A model generated the notes under the pieces. The model had not been told where the DNA came from, searched no databases, and worked only from the letters and a program-made list of their open reading frames with translations. The position numbers were made by a program, and so were the translations under genes. Below, piece by piece: positions 16,222 to 25,722 of a DNA stretch of 64,000 bases (within the stretch, counting starts at the first letter, position 1; every line of letters begins with the position of its first letter). The DNA comes from Paranoxybacillus sp035645275 (GTDB lineage Bacteria > Bacillota > Bacilli > Bacillales > Anoxybacillaceae), in NCBI GenBank assembly GCA_035645275.1, contig DASQMX010000031.1, positions 124,001-188,000 of the forward strand, in the 5' to 3' direction.

Positions 16222-16971
16222 TCACCCACTTTCACGTTCCGATGAAAATTCAATGATTGCCAACGTGATATTGTCTTCTCCACCATGTTCATTGGCTAAA
16301 TCAATTAGCGCCTGCGCTTTATTTTCAATCGATTGCTCAGAAGTTAATATATCTATCATCGTTTGCTCAGACACTTTATTCGATAATCCATCGGAACATA
16401 AAAGCAATATATCGTTTTCCTCTAAGACGAGAGATTTAATATCCATTTTTACTTGTCTTTCTGTTCCGAGCGCACGCAATAACACATTTTTTCTCGGATG
16501 GTACTCAGCGTCTTCTTTAGAAATTTGCCCGTTTTTTACTAATTCGTTGACAAGCGAGTGGTCTTCTGTTACTTGCTGAAATCCATGAGCATTGAGCACA
16601 TAACAGCGGCTGTCGCCAATATGTCCAACCGTTACAAATTGCTTTGTACAAATGGCACTGACGATGGTTGTCCCCATTCCTTGGCATTCATCATGATGGA
16701 GCGCATGTTGAAATAGTGTTTCATTGATCTTAGCGACATGTTCCTTTAACCATTGTTCAGCGATTTGTGGGGAAGAGATGTTTGTTGTCTCTTCCCACAT
16801 CTTTTTTAAATACGTAATTGTCATTTCGCTCGCTACATCCCCAGCGCGATGACCACCCATTCCATCAGCAACAACCGCTAAATAATCACCATCTTTATTA
16901 ACAAAAATTCCGCCGCAATCTTCATTGTGAGGCCTTATTTTCCCAATGTCGGTTTGAAAAGCGACTTTCAT
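16222..16971 (-). CDS. prpC: Serine/threonine protein phosphatase PrpC (PP2C family)
   Basis: Dephosphorylates PrkC targets. The roughly 249-residue protein has the PP2C metal motifs VADGMGGHRAGDVAS, GHIGDSRCY, CSDGLSN and GGEDNITL. The start is set at ATG 16971 (MKVAFQTDIGK), with GAGGTG in the end of rlmN. The longer frame to 17073 overlaps rlmN by about 100 bases and is not credible. It is coupled to rlmN upstream and prkC downstream. Confidence 0.97.
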   Translation of the reverse strand: MKVAFQTDIGKIRPHNEDCGGIFVNKDGDYLAVVADGMGGHRAGDVASEMTITYLKKMWEETTNISSPQIAEQWLKEHVAKINETLFQHALHHDECQGMGTTIVSAICTKQFVTVGHIGDSRCYVLNAHGFQQVTEDHSLVNELVKNGQISKEDAEYHPRKNVLLRALGTERQVKMDIKSLVLEENDILLLCSDGLSNKVSEQTMIDILTSEQSIENKAQALIDLANEHGGEDNITLAIIEFSSERESG

Positions 16972-16975
16972 TATT

Positions 16976-18070
16976 TCACCTCGTCTCTTCTTTTCGCTCC
17001 TTCGCGCGAAGCTGCCCGCATGCTGCATCAATATCGTGTCCTTGCTCGCGGCGAATCGTGACATTAATGCCATGTTTCTTTAATGTGCGTTCAAATGCAA
17101 AAATTTGATCACGCGGTGTTCGCACATAATTTCGCTCCGGTACATAGTTAACAGGAATGAGATTGACATGACACTTTAGTCCTTTAATAAGTTTAGCTAA
17201 CTCTTCCGCGTGTTCGATTTGATCATTGACCCCGCCGAATAAACCATATTCGAACGTAACGCGGCGTCCCGTTTTCTCAATATAATAACGTACGGCCTCC
17301 ATTAAATCAGGTAATTTATACGCTTTATTAATCGGCATTAGCTTTGTGCGCAGTTCTGTATTCGGAGCATGTAAAGAAATCGCAAAATTAATTTGCATAT
17401 TTTCATCAGCAAATTTGTAGATTTTTGGAATAATTCCACTTGTCGATACAGTAATATGACGGGCACCGATATTTAATCCTTTATTGTGATTCACAATTTT
17501 TAAAAACTTAATCAACTCATCATAATTATCAAACGGCTCACCGATTCCCATCACGACAATACTGCTGACGCGCTCTCCTTGCTCATCAAGCGCTTTTTGC
17601 ACTTTCACAACTTGAGCAACAATTTCTCCAGCTTCGAGATTTCGTTTTAACCCTCCAAGCGTTGAGGCACAAAACGTGCAGCCAATCCGACAGCCTACTT
17701 GTGTCGTGACACAAATCGAATTGCCGTAATCATGTCTCATTAATACGGTTTCAATGGAGTATCCGTCATGAAGTTCAAACAAAAACTTCATTGTACCGTC
17801 TTTTGATGTTTGTTGGACAAGTGTCTTTAACGTAGTAATAACGAAATTTTCTTTTAGCTTCTCACGTAAACTTTTTGGAAGGTTGGTCATTTCGTCAAAC
17901 GTAGTAACTCGCTTTTGATAAAGCCACTCAAAAATTTGTGTGGCGCGAAACGGTTTTTCGCCTTGTTCTTCGATCCATGCTTTCAAGTCTTCTAATTTGA
18001 ATGAATAAATAGATGGTTTGCGAACTGCTGTTTCAGATGCTTTTCTTATTGTGCTTTCTGTTTTTTCCAA
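16976..18070 (-). CDS. rlmN: Dual-specificity 23S rRNA/tRNA methyltransferase RlmN
   Basis: Radical SAM enzyme that methylates C2 of A2503 in 23S rRNA and A37 in some tRNAs. The 364-residue protein has the cluster motif CRIGCTFC (Cys127, 131, 134), and two further cysteines, Cys120 and Cys351, at the positions that carry the methyl group and resolve the intermediate in the family. Its stop codon lies four bases before prpC and its start five bases after rsmB. Confidence 0.97.
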   Translation of the reverse strand: MEKTESTIRKASETAVRKPSIYSFKLEDLKAWIEEQGEKPFRATQIFEWLYQKRVTTFDEMTNLPKSLREKLKENFVITTLKTLVQQTSKDGTMKFLFELHDGYSIETVLMRHDYGNSICVTTQVGCRIGCTFCASTLGGLKRNLEAGEIVAQVVKVQKALDEQGERVSSIVVMGIGEPFDNYDELIKFLKIVNHNKGLNIGARHITVSTSGIIPKIYKFADENMQINFAISLHAPNTELRTKLMPINKAYKLPDLMEAVRYYIEKTGRRVTFEYGLFGGVNDQIEHAEELAKLIKGLKCHVNLIPVNYVPERNYVRTPRDQIFAFERTLKKHGINVTIRREQGHDIDAACGQLRAKERKEETR

Positions 18071-18075
18071 TGAAC

Positions 18076-19419
18076 TTACACCTTCTTTCGTAATGTTGCA
18101 ATAAAAAATCCGTCTGAACCAAAATAATGTGGTAATATTTGTAACTGTCCATTTTTAACATATGGCTGCACCTTTTTTGGAAGTCGCTCTTTCATTGTCT
18201 CATCCATCACAAACTCCGGATGATGCTCTAAGAAATCTTTTACAACATCACTGTTTTCCTCTTGGTCGACTGTACAAGTGCTATAAACAAGTATGCCACC
18301 TTTTTTTAATAATGGGGCAACCGCATCTAAAATTTCTCGCTGAATTTTCGCTAGCTGGCGAATATCATTTTCTGTTTTGACATATTTGATATCAGGTTTG
18401 CGACGTAGCACACCAAAACCTGTACATGGAGCATCTACTAAAATTTTATCAAAGGTTTCTTTTTCGAAATATTCGTTGACTTTACGGCTGTCTAACACTT
18501 TTGTCTGAATGTTCGTTAGGTGCAACCGTTCCGCTTGTTCTTGAATGAGTTTTACTTTGTGATCATGAATATCTAATGAGACAACTTGTCCCGTATTATG
18601 CATTAATTCGGCAATATGTGTTGATTTTCCACCAGGGGCCGCACAGCTATCTAATACTCGCTCGTTTTCTTTTACTCCTAGTGCCTTGGCGACCAACATG
18701 GAACTTTCGTCTTGTATGGTCAAATAGCCTTCCTTGTAGGCTAGCGTATGAGCAAGGTTTCCCTTTTCTGCTTTGATTGCCTCGGGGGCAACATCGCCGC
18801 CTGCCACTTCGACTCCCTCTTGACGCAAACGTTCGATTGTTTCATCAATCGTCGCTCTTGTGATATTTACACGCGCAGTTTGTTCTGGTGGCAACAAATT
18901 CGTTTCGCACATTTTCCGAGCTTCGTCCATTCCAAACTGCTTAACCCATCGCTTGACAAGCCATAATGGGTGGCTTGTTTCCACCGCTAAACGTTCAACC
19001 GGGTCAGCAATCTGTTCAAGCGAAGGCACCCCTTCGCGCTGAATGGCGCGGAGCACTCCGTTTACCATTGAAGCGATTCCTTTATGCCCCCGCTTTTTCG
19101 CAATCTCAACTGCTTCGTATATCGCTGCACGGTCTGGAACGCGGTCAAGGTAAAGCATTTGATATAAAGATAGCCGAAGCAATACCTTCACCCAAACTTC
19201 AAGCTTGCTTGGTTTCTTTAAAAAAGGTCGCAAGAAATAGTCAAGCGTGTCACGGCGTTGGATCGTACCATAAACGATTTCCGTCAACAATCCAACATCT
19301 TTAGACGATAGCTGATGCTTTTCGATCATTTTATTAAGAAGAAGATTGCTGTACGCCTGATTTTTTTCGATCGCTAACAACGTTTCCAGTGCTACTTCTC
19401 TTACATTTTTACCCTTCAT
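18076..19419 (-). CDS. rsmB: 16S rRNA (cytosine-967-C5)-methyltransferase RsmB
   Basis: The 447-residue protein has an N-terminal NusB-like RNA-binding domain (about 1-140) and a C-terminal SAM methyltransferase domain with DSCAAPGGKSTHIAELM, DAPCTGFGVLRRKPD (catalytic Cys region) and YSTCTVDQEEN (second Cys). AGGAG precedes the ATG. Its start overlaps the end of fmt by 11 bases, consistent with the def-fmt-rsmB translation cluster. Confidence 0.96.
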   Translation of the reverse strand: MKGKNVREVALETLLAIEKNQAYSNLLLNKMIEKHQLSSKDVGLLTEIVYGTIQRRDTLDYFLRPFLKKPSKLEVWVKVLLRLSLYQMLYLDRVPDRAAIYEAVEIAKKRGHKGIASMVNGVLRAIQREGVPSLEQIADPVERLAVETSHPLWLVKRWVKQFGMDEARKMCETNLLPPEQTARVNITRATIDETIERLRQEGVEVAGGDVAPEAIKAEKGNLAHTLAYKEGYLTIQDESSMLVAKALGVKENERVLDSCAAPGGKSTHIAELMHNTGQVVSLDIHDHKVKLIQEQAERLHLTNIQTKVLDSRKVNEYFEKETFDKILVDAPCTGFGVLRRKPDIKYVKTENDIRQLAKIQREILDAVAPLLKKGGILVYSTCTVDQEENSDVVKDFLEHHPEFVMDETMKERLPKKVQPYVKNGQLQILPHYFGSDGFFIATLRKKV

Positions 19420-20365
19420 TGTCGACTCCTAACTTTGTACCGATTGTTAAGCTAGCGCCAGCTCCACGTAAAAATTCCGCTCCGTTCATTCGCTTTTTGC
19501 CAGCTGGTTGAAGTTCCGTAATTTTGATTGCTGTTTCATTTCCTGTCGCTACAACGATTCCATCTTCACTAAGCTCGATGATTGTGCCTGGCTCCGCCGT
19601 TTTGCGGGCCGCAACTTTTTCACCCCACCAAATTTTCCATACTTTCCCGTCCATTGTTGTATAAGCAACCGGCCACGGATTTAAACCGCGAATATGGTTG
19701 TAAATTTCCTCTCCTGATTTTGTCCAATCAATCTTTTCTTGTTCTCGTTTAATGTTGTAGGCATATGTTGCCTCTTCATCATTTTGTTTTACTGGGATGA
19801 TTTTTCCTTCGAGTAAAAGCGGAATCGTTTCTGATAACAGTTTTGCCCCAGCTTTGCTTAGTTTATCATGAAGCGTGCCGACTGTGTCTGTTTCTGTAAT
19901 TGGCACTTCTACTTGCGTTAAAATATCGCCTGCATCGAGTTTTTCCACCATATACATGATTGTAATTCCTGTTTTTTCTTTTCCTTGTAAAATGGCATAG
20001 TGAATCGGTGCACCGCCGCGAAGCTCAGGAAGCAGTGAGGCATGGACATTAATACAGCCATATTGGGGAGCTTCAAGTAACTCTTTCGGTAATATTTGCC
20101 CAAATGCCGCTGTCACGATTAAATCCGGCTCGAGAGCAAGCACTTGTTCATATTGCTCCTTCTCGCGAATCTTTGTCGGTTGCAAGACCGGAATTCCGTG
20201 CTTTTGTGCCTCCACTTTCACAGGTGGAGGAGTTAATTCTTTTTTGCGCCCTTTTGGTTTATCCGGTTGCGTCACAACGCCAACTACGTTATATCCATCC
20301 TTGATTAATTGCTGCAACACGGGAACGGAAAAATCAGGAGTTCCCATAAATACAACTCTTACCAT
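19409..20365 (-). CDS. fmt: Methionyl-tRNA formyltransferase
   Basis: Formylates initiator Met-tRNA. The 318-residue protein starts MVRVVFMGTPDFSVPVLQQL and contains the folate-binding and catalytic NVHASLLPELRGGAPIHYA, with GLNPWPVAYT in the C-terminal tRNA-binding domain. It lies between def and rsmB. Together, fmt adds and def later removes the formyl group. Confidence 0.97.
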   Translation of the reverse strand: MVRVVFMGTPDFSVPVLQQLIKDGYNVVGVVTQPDKPKGRKKELTPPPVKVEAQKHGIPVLQPTKIREKEQYEQVLALEPDLIVTAAFGQILPKELLEAPQYGCINVHASLLPELRGGAPIHYAILQGKEKTGITIMYMVEKLDAGDILTQVEVPITETDTVGTLHDKLSKAGAKLLSETIPLLLEGKIIPVKQNDEEATYAYNIKREQEKIDWTKSGEEIYNHIRGLNPWPVAYTTMDGKVWKIWWGEKVAARKTAEPGTIIELSEDGIVVATGNETAIKITELQPAGKKRMNGAEFLRGAGASLTIGTKLGVDNEG

Positions 20366-20377
20366 ATCGAAACCAAC

Positions 20378-20851
20378 CTACCCTTCTAACTCTCCGTTTT
20401 CATAATAGCGAATCACTTTTGATGTAAATAAAATTCCGTTTAAATGATCGATTTCATGCTGTAAAGCGCGCGCTAAAAAGCCTGTTGCTTCCAATGTGAA
20501 CACATGTCCGCGACGGTTTTGCGCCCGTACTTTTACATAGTCTGCACGCTTTACTTCACCAAAAAGGCCAGGAAAACTGAGGCACCCCTCAGGGCCGACT
20601 TGTTCGCCGCGCTCTTCAAGAATGACAGGATTAATCAGTTCAATCCTGCCGTGTTTGTCACCAATATCAACAACGGCAATTTGCTTGGCAATTCCGACTT
20701 GAGGAGCGGCCAGCCCAACACCGTCTGCTTCAAGCATTGTATCATACATATCATTTAACAATCTAACTAGATTGCGATCGAATTGTGTTACTTTTTCACA
20801 AACCGTTTCTAACACTTCTGCTGGATATTTTACAATTTCTAATATCGCCAA
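20378..20851 (-). CDS. def: Peptide deformylase
   Basis: Metal-dependent removal of the N-formyl group from new proteins. Motifs are GVGLAAPQVG, EGCLSFPG (metal Cys) and QHEIDHLNG (HExxH-type metal ligands). The start is set at TTG 20851, eight bases after GGAGG, giving 157 residues, near B. subtilis DefA (160). The upstream TTG at 20866 would put the ribosome-binding site inside the gene. It follows priA by 16 bases. Confidence 0.95.
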   Translation of the reverse strand: MAILEIVKYPAEVLETVCEKVTQFDRNLVRLLNDMYDTMLEADGVGLAAPQVGIAKQIAVVDIGDKHGRIELINPVILEERGEQVGPEGCLSFPGLFGEVKRADYVKVRAQNRRGHVFTLEATGFLARALQHEIDHLNGILFTSKVIRYYENGELEG

Positions 20852-20867
20852 TGTTATTTCCTCCAAT

Positions 20868-23282
20868 TTACATCATCATATATGGATTTAAATCAATGGT
20901 AATTTGCAGTTGGCCTTGAGCCACTTCTTGCTGATAGTGATCCACAATGGTTTTTAAAGCCTGGGTGAATTTTGGTTCCCGCTTGTATTTTATCATGCAT
21001 TGATAGCGATATCTATCGTTCAACCTAGCAATTGGCGAAGCGACAGGACCGAGAATTATTGTCTCAGAAGATAAGTGGTTTCGTAAATGTGCTGCGATTT
21101 TTTCAGTGATCGCTACCGCTTTTGTTAATTCTGGATGGGACACTGTAATAAGAGCCAAATAATAAAACGGCGGATAACCGTGCAGCTTGCGAATTCGCAT
21201 CTCTCTTTGATAAAACATTTCATAATCGTGCTTTGCTGCTAATTCTACGCTGTAATGCTCCGGAGTATATGTTTGAATAACGACTTCCCCAGGCAGTTCA
21301 TGGCGTCCAGCTCGTCCGCTTACTTGCGTTAGCAACTGAAACGTCTTTTCCGAAGCGCGAAAGTCGGGAAGACGGAGCATCGTATCCGCCGCTAAAACGC
21401 CGACAAGCGTCACTTTTGGAAAATCTAATCCTTTTGCAATCATTTGCGTCCCTAAAAGTATGTCAGCATTTCCTGCGCCAAACTCATGTAACAGCTGCTC
21501 ATGTGCCCCTTTTCGGCTTGTCGTATCGACATCCATGCGAATCACTCTTGCTTCTGGCAACAATTTCGCCAACTCTTCTTCGACTTTTTGCGTTCCCGTT
21601 CCAAAAAAACGAATATGTTCACTTTGACATGATGGACAACGATAAGCGATTGGTTCTTCATAACCGCAATAATGACATTTCAAGCGTTGCTGCACGCGAT
21701 GATATGTCAGTGAAATATCGCAATGCGGGCAATTAATCACATATCCGCAGTCGCGGCACATAACAAACGTTGAATAGCCGCGGCGATTTAAAAATAAGAC
21801 AGATTGCTCCCCCCTCGCTAAGCGGTCTTTCAATTTGTCAAACAAGATGCGTGAAAACATGGAACGATTGCCGCTTCGCAGTTCTTCGCGCATGTCGACA
21901 ACTTCGACCGATGGCAATCCTTTTTCATTCATCCGTTTTTTTAATGTAAGTAAACGATAAACCCCTTTTTGTGCTCGGGCAAATGATTCAAGCGATGGGG
22001 TGGCGCTTCCAAGCACGACTGGACATTGATGAAAACGAGCGCGGTAAATCGCTACGTCGCGGGCATGATAGCGCGGATTTTCTTCTTGTTTATAACTTGC
22101 TTCATGCTCTTCATCAATAATAATCATGCCGATATTTTCGAATGGGGCAAAAATAGCTGAACGAGCACCAACAACAAGTTTTACTTCTTTCCGATGAATT
22201 TTTCGCCATTCATCGTACTTTTCACCGATCGATAAACCACTATGAAGAACAGCTACTTGTGAACCAAATCGCCCTTTAAACCGTTCAACCATTTGTGGAG
22301 TGAGCGAAATCTCGGGCACTAGCACAATCGCTTCTTTTCCTTGTTTCAATACTTCGTCAATCGCCTGCATGTACACTTCGGTTTTACCGCTGCCTGTCAC
22401 ACCATACATTAAAAATACTTCATGTTTGTTGGTGCGCACGCTTTCTAATATCGGTTCGATCGCCCGTTGCTGCTCCTCTGTCAGAGGAAGCGGCTTCGTT
22501 TTGACAAATTCCCGATGTTCGTAAGGATCGCGATAGATTTCTACCTCTTGCTCTACAATTACACCTTTGTTCAGAAGCGCTTTTACCGATGATGAAGAAG
22601 CCCCTGTCAACTCTAGCAAATCTTTTAACAGCATTCCTTTAGGGCAAGAAAGTAAACATGCAATGATTTCTTTTTGCTTTGCTGCTTGTGTCGGGAGCTT
22701 GGTCATCATTTCTTTTGCTTCTTCGGCGGGCAAAGCAAGGGCTACATGTTTCATTGTTTTCTTTGTTCCTTTTTCTTTCACGCGATAGACGACTTCTAAA
22801 TGGCCTTTTTGCATCTCTTTTTGCAAAAGTGGCAACACATTCGTATGTTCAAGTTCTTTCCATGGAATAACAGAACGATGAGCGAAAAACGGTTGAATGT
22901 CTGTATGCAAATAAGCGCGATGCTCCTCGCTGACAAGATGAATTTCTTTTTCGTATTTCGCTTTCATTGCTGCTGGCAACATCGCCTGAAAAGCAGAAAT
23001 CATAAAACATAGTGTCGTTTCTGTCAGCCATTTTCCTAGCCCTAGCAATTCGTCGTTTAAAACAGGGGTGACATCAACAATCTCTTGGATTGGTTTCAAC
23101 GTCTTGAACTCTGAATGAGTTTTTATCTCAATAACAAATCCTTGTAACAGTCTAGGGCCAAATGGAACAGTTACACGCATGCCGACTTGAAGAACATTCT
23201 CCCACTTTTTTGGTATTAAGTAGTCAAAAGGCCGATCGGTTTGCCGTGTCGGCACATCGACAATGACCGCTGCAACTTTCAT
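20868..23282 (-). CDS. priA: Primosomal protein N' (replication restart helicase PriA)
   Basis: Binds abandoned forks and loads the replicative helicase. The 804-residue protein has an N-terminal DNA-binding region, helicase motifs (YGVTGSGKTEVY, DEEHEASYKQ, LGSATPSLES, GRAGRHELPG) and a zinc-binding insert with the pairs CRDCGYVINCPHCD and CHYCGYEEPIAYRCPSC. Its ATG overlaps the coaBC stop codon (ATGA), so translation is coupled. Confidence 0.97.
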   Translation of the reverse strand: MKVAAVIVDVPTRQTDRPFDYLIPKKWENVLQVGMRVTVPFGPRLLQGFVIEIKTHSEFKTLKPIQEIVDVTPVLNDELLGLGKWLTETTLCFMISAFQAMLPAAMKAKYEKEIHLVSEEHRAYLHTDIQPFFAHRSVIPWKELEHTNVLPLLQKEMQKGHLEVVYRVKEKGTKKTMKHVALALPAEEAKEMMTKLPTQAAKQKEIIACLLSCPKGMLLKDLLELTGASSSSVKALLNKGVIVEQEVEIYRDPYEHREFVKTKPLPLTEEQQRAIEPILESVRTNKHEVFLMYGVTGSGKTEVYMQAIDEVLKQGKEAIVLVPEISLTPQMVERFKGRFGSQVAVLHSGLSIGEKYDEWRKIHRKEVKLVVGARSAIFAPFENIGMIIIDEEHEASYKQEENPRYHARDVAIYRARFHQCPVVLGSATPSLESFARAQKGVYRLLTLKKRMNEKGLPSVEVVDMREELRSGNRSMFSRILFDKLKDRLARGEQSVLFLNRRGYSTFVMCRDCGYVINCPHCDISLTYHRVQQRLKCHYCGYEEPIAYRCPSCQSEHIRFFGTGTQKVEEELAKLLPEARVIRMDVDTTSRKGAHEQLLHEFGAGNADILLGTQMIAKGLDFPKVTLVGVLAADTMLRLPDFRASEKTFQLLTQVSGRAGRHELPGEVVIQTYTPEHYSVELAAKHDYEMFYQREMRIRKLHGYPPFYYLALITVSHPELTKAVAITEKIAAHLRNHLSSETIILGPVASPIARLNDRYRYQCMIKYKREPKFTQALKTIVDHYQQEVAQGQLQITIDLNPYMMM

Positions 23283-24490
23283 CGAATCGCCTCGATATAC
23301 TGGTGAATTTCTTTTAATAGTTCTTCAGCGACTTTCTTTTTCGATAAAAGCGGGAGCGATTTGGAAGAGCCATCGCGTTTGAAAATCGTCACAATATTTG
23401 TGTCTCCTGCAAAACCGGCACCTTCTTCCGACACATTATTTGCCACAATCATATCCAAGTTTTTGCTTTCTAATTTGCGCTTTGCATACTCTTCTACCCG
23501 CTCGGTTTCTGCGGCAAAACCGACTAAAATTTGCGTCGTTTTTTGCTCACCAAGCGTTTTTAAAATATCGATTGTTCGCTCCATTTCAATGACGTAATCT
23601 CCCGGCTGCTTTTTCATTTTTTCGGCAAATACATATTTCGGACGATAATCGGCAACAGCAGCAGATTTAATTACAATATCACTGTCTTGGTAATATTTCA
23701 TCACTTGTTCATACATTTCTTGTGCTGATTCAACACGAATCGTGTTTACATGTTCGGGAGAAATCAAATTCGTCGGACCGGAAATAAGCGTGACATCGGC
23801 ACCAAATTTCGCTGCCGCTTCCGCAATCGCATAGCCCATTTTTCCTGTCGAGCGATTGGTGAAGAAACGGACAGGATCTAGCTTTTCGCGCGTTGGTCCT
23901 GCGGTTACAAGTATTTTCTTTCCTTTTAAAAATGGCTTCACTTCCAATAATGAAAAATGATTTTCAAGAAGGGAAACGATTTTTTCCGGTTCTTCTAACC
24001 TTCCTTTGCCAACATAGCCACACGCTAAATACCCTTCTGATGGTTCAATAAATTGGTAGCCAAAGCGAACAAGTTTTTCGATATTCGCTTTGACAGCCGG
24101 ATGGTCATACATATTGACATTCATCGCTGGAGCAATCCAAACAGGTGCTTTTGTCGCGAGTAGCGTCGTCGTAATCATATTGTCCGCAATTCCGTTAGCC
24201 AGTTTGCCAATCGTATTTGCCGTAGCCGGAGCAACAAGAACTAAATCGGCCCAATCAGCTAAGTCAATATGCGCAATCACAGCCGGATTTTTTTCATCAA
24301 ACGTATCCATATATACTTCATTACGTGACAACGCTTGAAATGTGAGTGGTGTAATGAATTGACAAGCTGATTCACTCATGATGACGCGAACGTTTGCCCC
24401 TGCCTGCGTCAGCTTGCTCGTTAACATTGCCGCTTTATAAGCAGCAATTCCGCCTGTTACACATAACAAAATATTTTTTTCTTTTAACAT
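23279..24490 (-). CDS. coaBC: Bifunctional phosphopantothenoylcysteine decarboxylase/synthase
   Basis: Two steps of coenzyme A synthesis. The N-terminal flavin decarboxylase half (CoaC) shows VTGGIAAYKAAMLTSKL, APATANTIGKLANGIADN and APAMNVNMYDHPA. The C-terminal CTP-dependent ligase half (CoaB) shows VTAGPTREKLDPVRFFTNRSTGKMG and the KMKK segment. 403 residues. AGGGGAGCGG precedes the ATG. The rpoZ terminator sits immediately upstream. Confidence 0.96.
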   Translation of the reverse strand: MLKEKNILLCVTGGIAAYKAAMLTSKLTQAGANVRVIMSESACQFITPLTFQALSRNEVYMDTFDEKNPAVIAHIDLADWADLVLVAPATANTIGKLANGIADNMITTTLLATKAPVWIAPAMNVNMYDHPAVKANIEKLVRFGYQFIEPSEGYLACGYVGKGRLEEPEKIVSLLENHFSLLEVKPFLKGKKILVTAGPTREKLDPVRFFTNRSTGKMGYAIAEAAAKFGADVTLISGPTNLISPEHVNTIRVESAQEMYEQVMKYYQDSDIVIKSAAVADYRPKYVFAEKMKKQPGDYVIEMERTIDILKTLGEQKTTQILVGFAAETERVEEYAKRKLESKNLDMIVANNVSEEGAGFAGDTNIVTIFKRDGSSKSLPLLSKKKVAEELLKEIHQYIEAIR

Positions 24491-24523
24491 GCAAACACCG
24501 CTCCCCTTGTATAACTATTGTAA

Positions 24524-24559
24524 AAAAATAACAACCTAAAAAATTAGGTTGTTATTTTC
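24524..24559 (-). terminator. Terminator after rpoZ
   Basis: Perfect 12-bp stem ATAACAACCTAA/TTAGGTTGTTAT (24528-24539 and 24544-24555) with flanking A and T runs, 12 bases past the rpoZ stop codon. It separates the remA-gmk-rpoZ unit from coaBC-priA. Confidence 0.88.
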
Positions 24560-24570
24560 GCTGAATTGTC

Positions 24571-24768
24571 TTAGTCCTCTTTTACTAATTCGATATGGCC
24601 TGCATCAATTTCCTCTAAAGCTTTGCCAACAAATTTTTTTGACACAGGCTTTTCGATCGTGCAATCATCTTTTACTTGCAATTGACGCGCTCGTTTCGCC
24701 GCAACCGTTACAAGCGTGTATTTCGAATTAAACTTTTCCATTAGCGAGTCAATGGAAGGATATAACAT
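24571..24768 (-). CDS. rpoZ: DNA-directed RNA polymerase omega subunit
   Basis: Assembly factor of RNA polymerase. The 65-residue protein, MLYPSIDSLMEKFNSKYTLV at the start and KKFVGKALEEIDAG near the end, matches B. subtilis RpoZ (YloH). Its ribosome-binding site GAGGTTGAG is inside the last codons of gmk, and the genes are two bases apart. Confidence 0.96.
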   Translation of the reverse strand: MLYPSIDSLMEKFNSKYTLVTVAAKRARQLQVKDDCTIEKPVSKKFVGKALEEIDAGHIELVKED

Positions 24769-24770
24769 AC

Positions 24771-25385
24771 TTACTCAACCTCCAACATTTTTTTATAGCG
24801 TTTGGCGACTCGTTCACGCTTACAATGTTCTGCCATGACAATCGCTTTAATGCGTTCGCAGGCAAGCTCTACTTTATCATTTTCAACCACATAATCATAG
24901 GCATCCATCATTTCCAGCTCTTCTCTCGCTGCTTTCATTCGATTATTAATTAACTCCTCAGACTCCGTTCCTCTTGTAATAATGCGGTTTTTTAGCTCAC
25001 TCAAACTAGGTGGAGCTAGGAAAATGAATAAACCTTCTGGGAACACCTTGCGCACTTGCAACGCTCCCTGCACTTCAATTTCAAGGAAAACATCTTTCCC
25101 TTCTTGAAGCGTCTTTTCTACGTAGTCAATCGGCGTACCATAATAGTTTCCTACATACTCTGCCCATTCAAGCAGTTTATTCTCACGAATCATTTGTTCA
25201 AATTCTTCTCTCGTTTTAAAGAAGTAATCAACACCATCTACTTCGCCTTCACGCGGTTTTCTCGTTGTTACAGAAATAGAGTAGTGAAGGTTAATATCTG
25301 GCTGTGAAAACAGCGCTTTGCGTACCGTGCCTTTTCCTACTCCCGATGGACCAGACAATACGATTAATAATCCTCTTTCACTCAT
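24771..25385 (-). CDS. gmk: Guanylate kinase
   Basis: Phosphorylates GMP to GDP, and is a growth-control target of (p)ppGpp in Bacilli. The 204-residue protein has the P-loop GPSGVGKGTVRK near the N terminus, SVTTRKPREGEVDGVDYFF and YVGNYYGTP, which bind GMP. It follows remA by 14 bases, with a rather distant ribosome-binding site (AGGTTT). Confidence 0.97.
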   Translation of the reverse strand: MSERGLLIVLSGPSGVGKGTVRKALFSQPDINLHYSISVTTRKPREGEVDGVDYFFKTREEFEQMIRENKLLEWAEYVGNYYGTPIDYVEKTLQEGKDVFLEIEVQGALQVRKVFPEGLFIFLAPPSLSELKNRIITRGTESEELINNRMKAAREELEMMDAYDYVVENDKVELACERIKAIVMAEHCKRERVAKRYKKMLEVE

Positions 25386-25399
25386 AGAAATATGTAAAC

Positions 25400-25663
25400 C
25401 TACCCTTCCTCTGATAAGTCATCTCGGTCAAAGAAACGATGTGCAACAGTTTCCGGTTGCACAGACGATAAAACGACATGATCACTATCCATTATAATAA
25501 CCGCACGAGTCCTTCTTCCATGGGTTGCATCAACAAGTTTGCCGTTTTCTCTTGCATCTTGAATAAGCCGCTTAATAGGAGCCGAATCAGGACTGACAAT
25601 CGAAATAATGCGGGCTGCGGATACCATATTTCCATAGCCGATATTCACTAATTTAATCCCCAT
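25400..25663 (-). CDS. remA: Biofilm matrix regulator RemA (YlzA)
   Basis: DNA-binding protein that activates matrix and osmoprotection genes in B. subtilis. 87 residues: IKLVNIGYGNMVSAARIISI, then SAPIKRLIQDAR and GRRTRAVIIMDSDHVVLSS. The start is set at ATG 25663 behind GGGAGGAG. A frame extension to 25678 would include that site in the coding sequence. It lies between yloC and gmk, as in B. subtilis. Confidence 0.94.
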   Translation of the reverse strand: MGIKLVNIGYGNMVSAARIISIVSPDSAPIKRLIQDARENGKLVDATHGRRTRAVIIMDSDHVVLSSVQPETVAHRFFDRDDLSEEG

Positions 25664-25722
25664 GAAAGCTCCTCCCACTCACATAAAAATCATTGTTCCC
25701 ATCGCATTTCATTTGTAAACAG

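Noticed and set aside
16972..17073. Longer N terminus of prpC overlapping rlmN by about 100 bases
   Set aside because: The ATG at 16971 has a well-placed ribosome-binding site and matches the PP2C family start; the extension is Arg/Lys-rich and unlike homologues.
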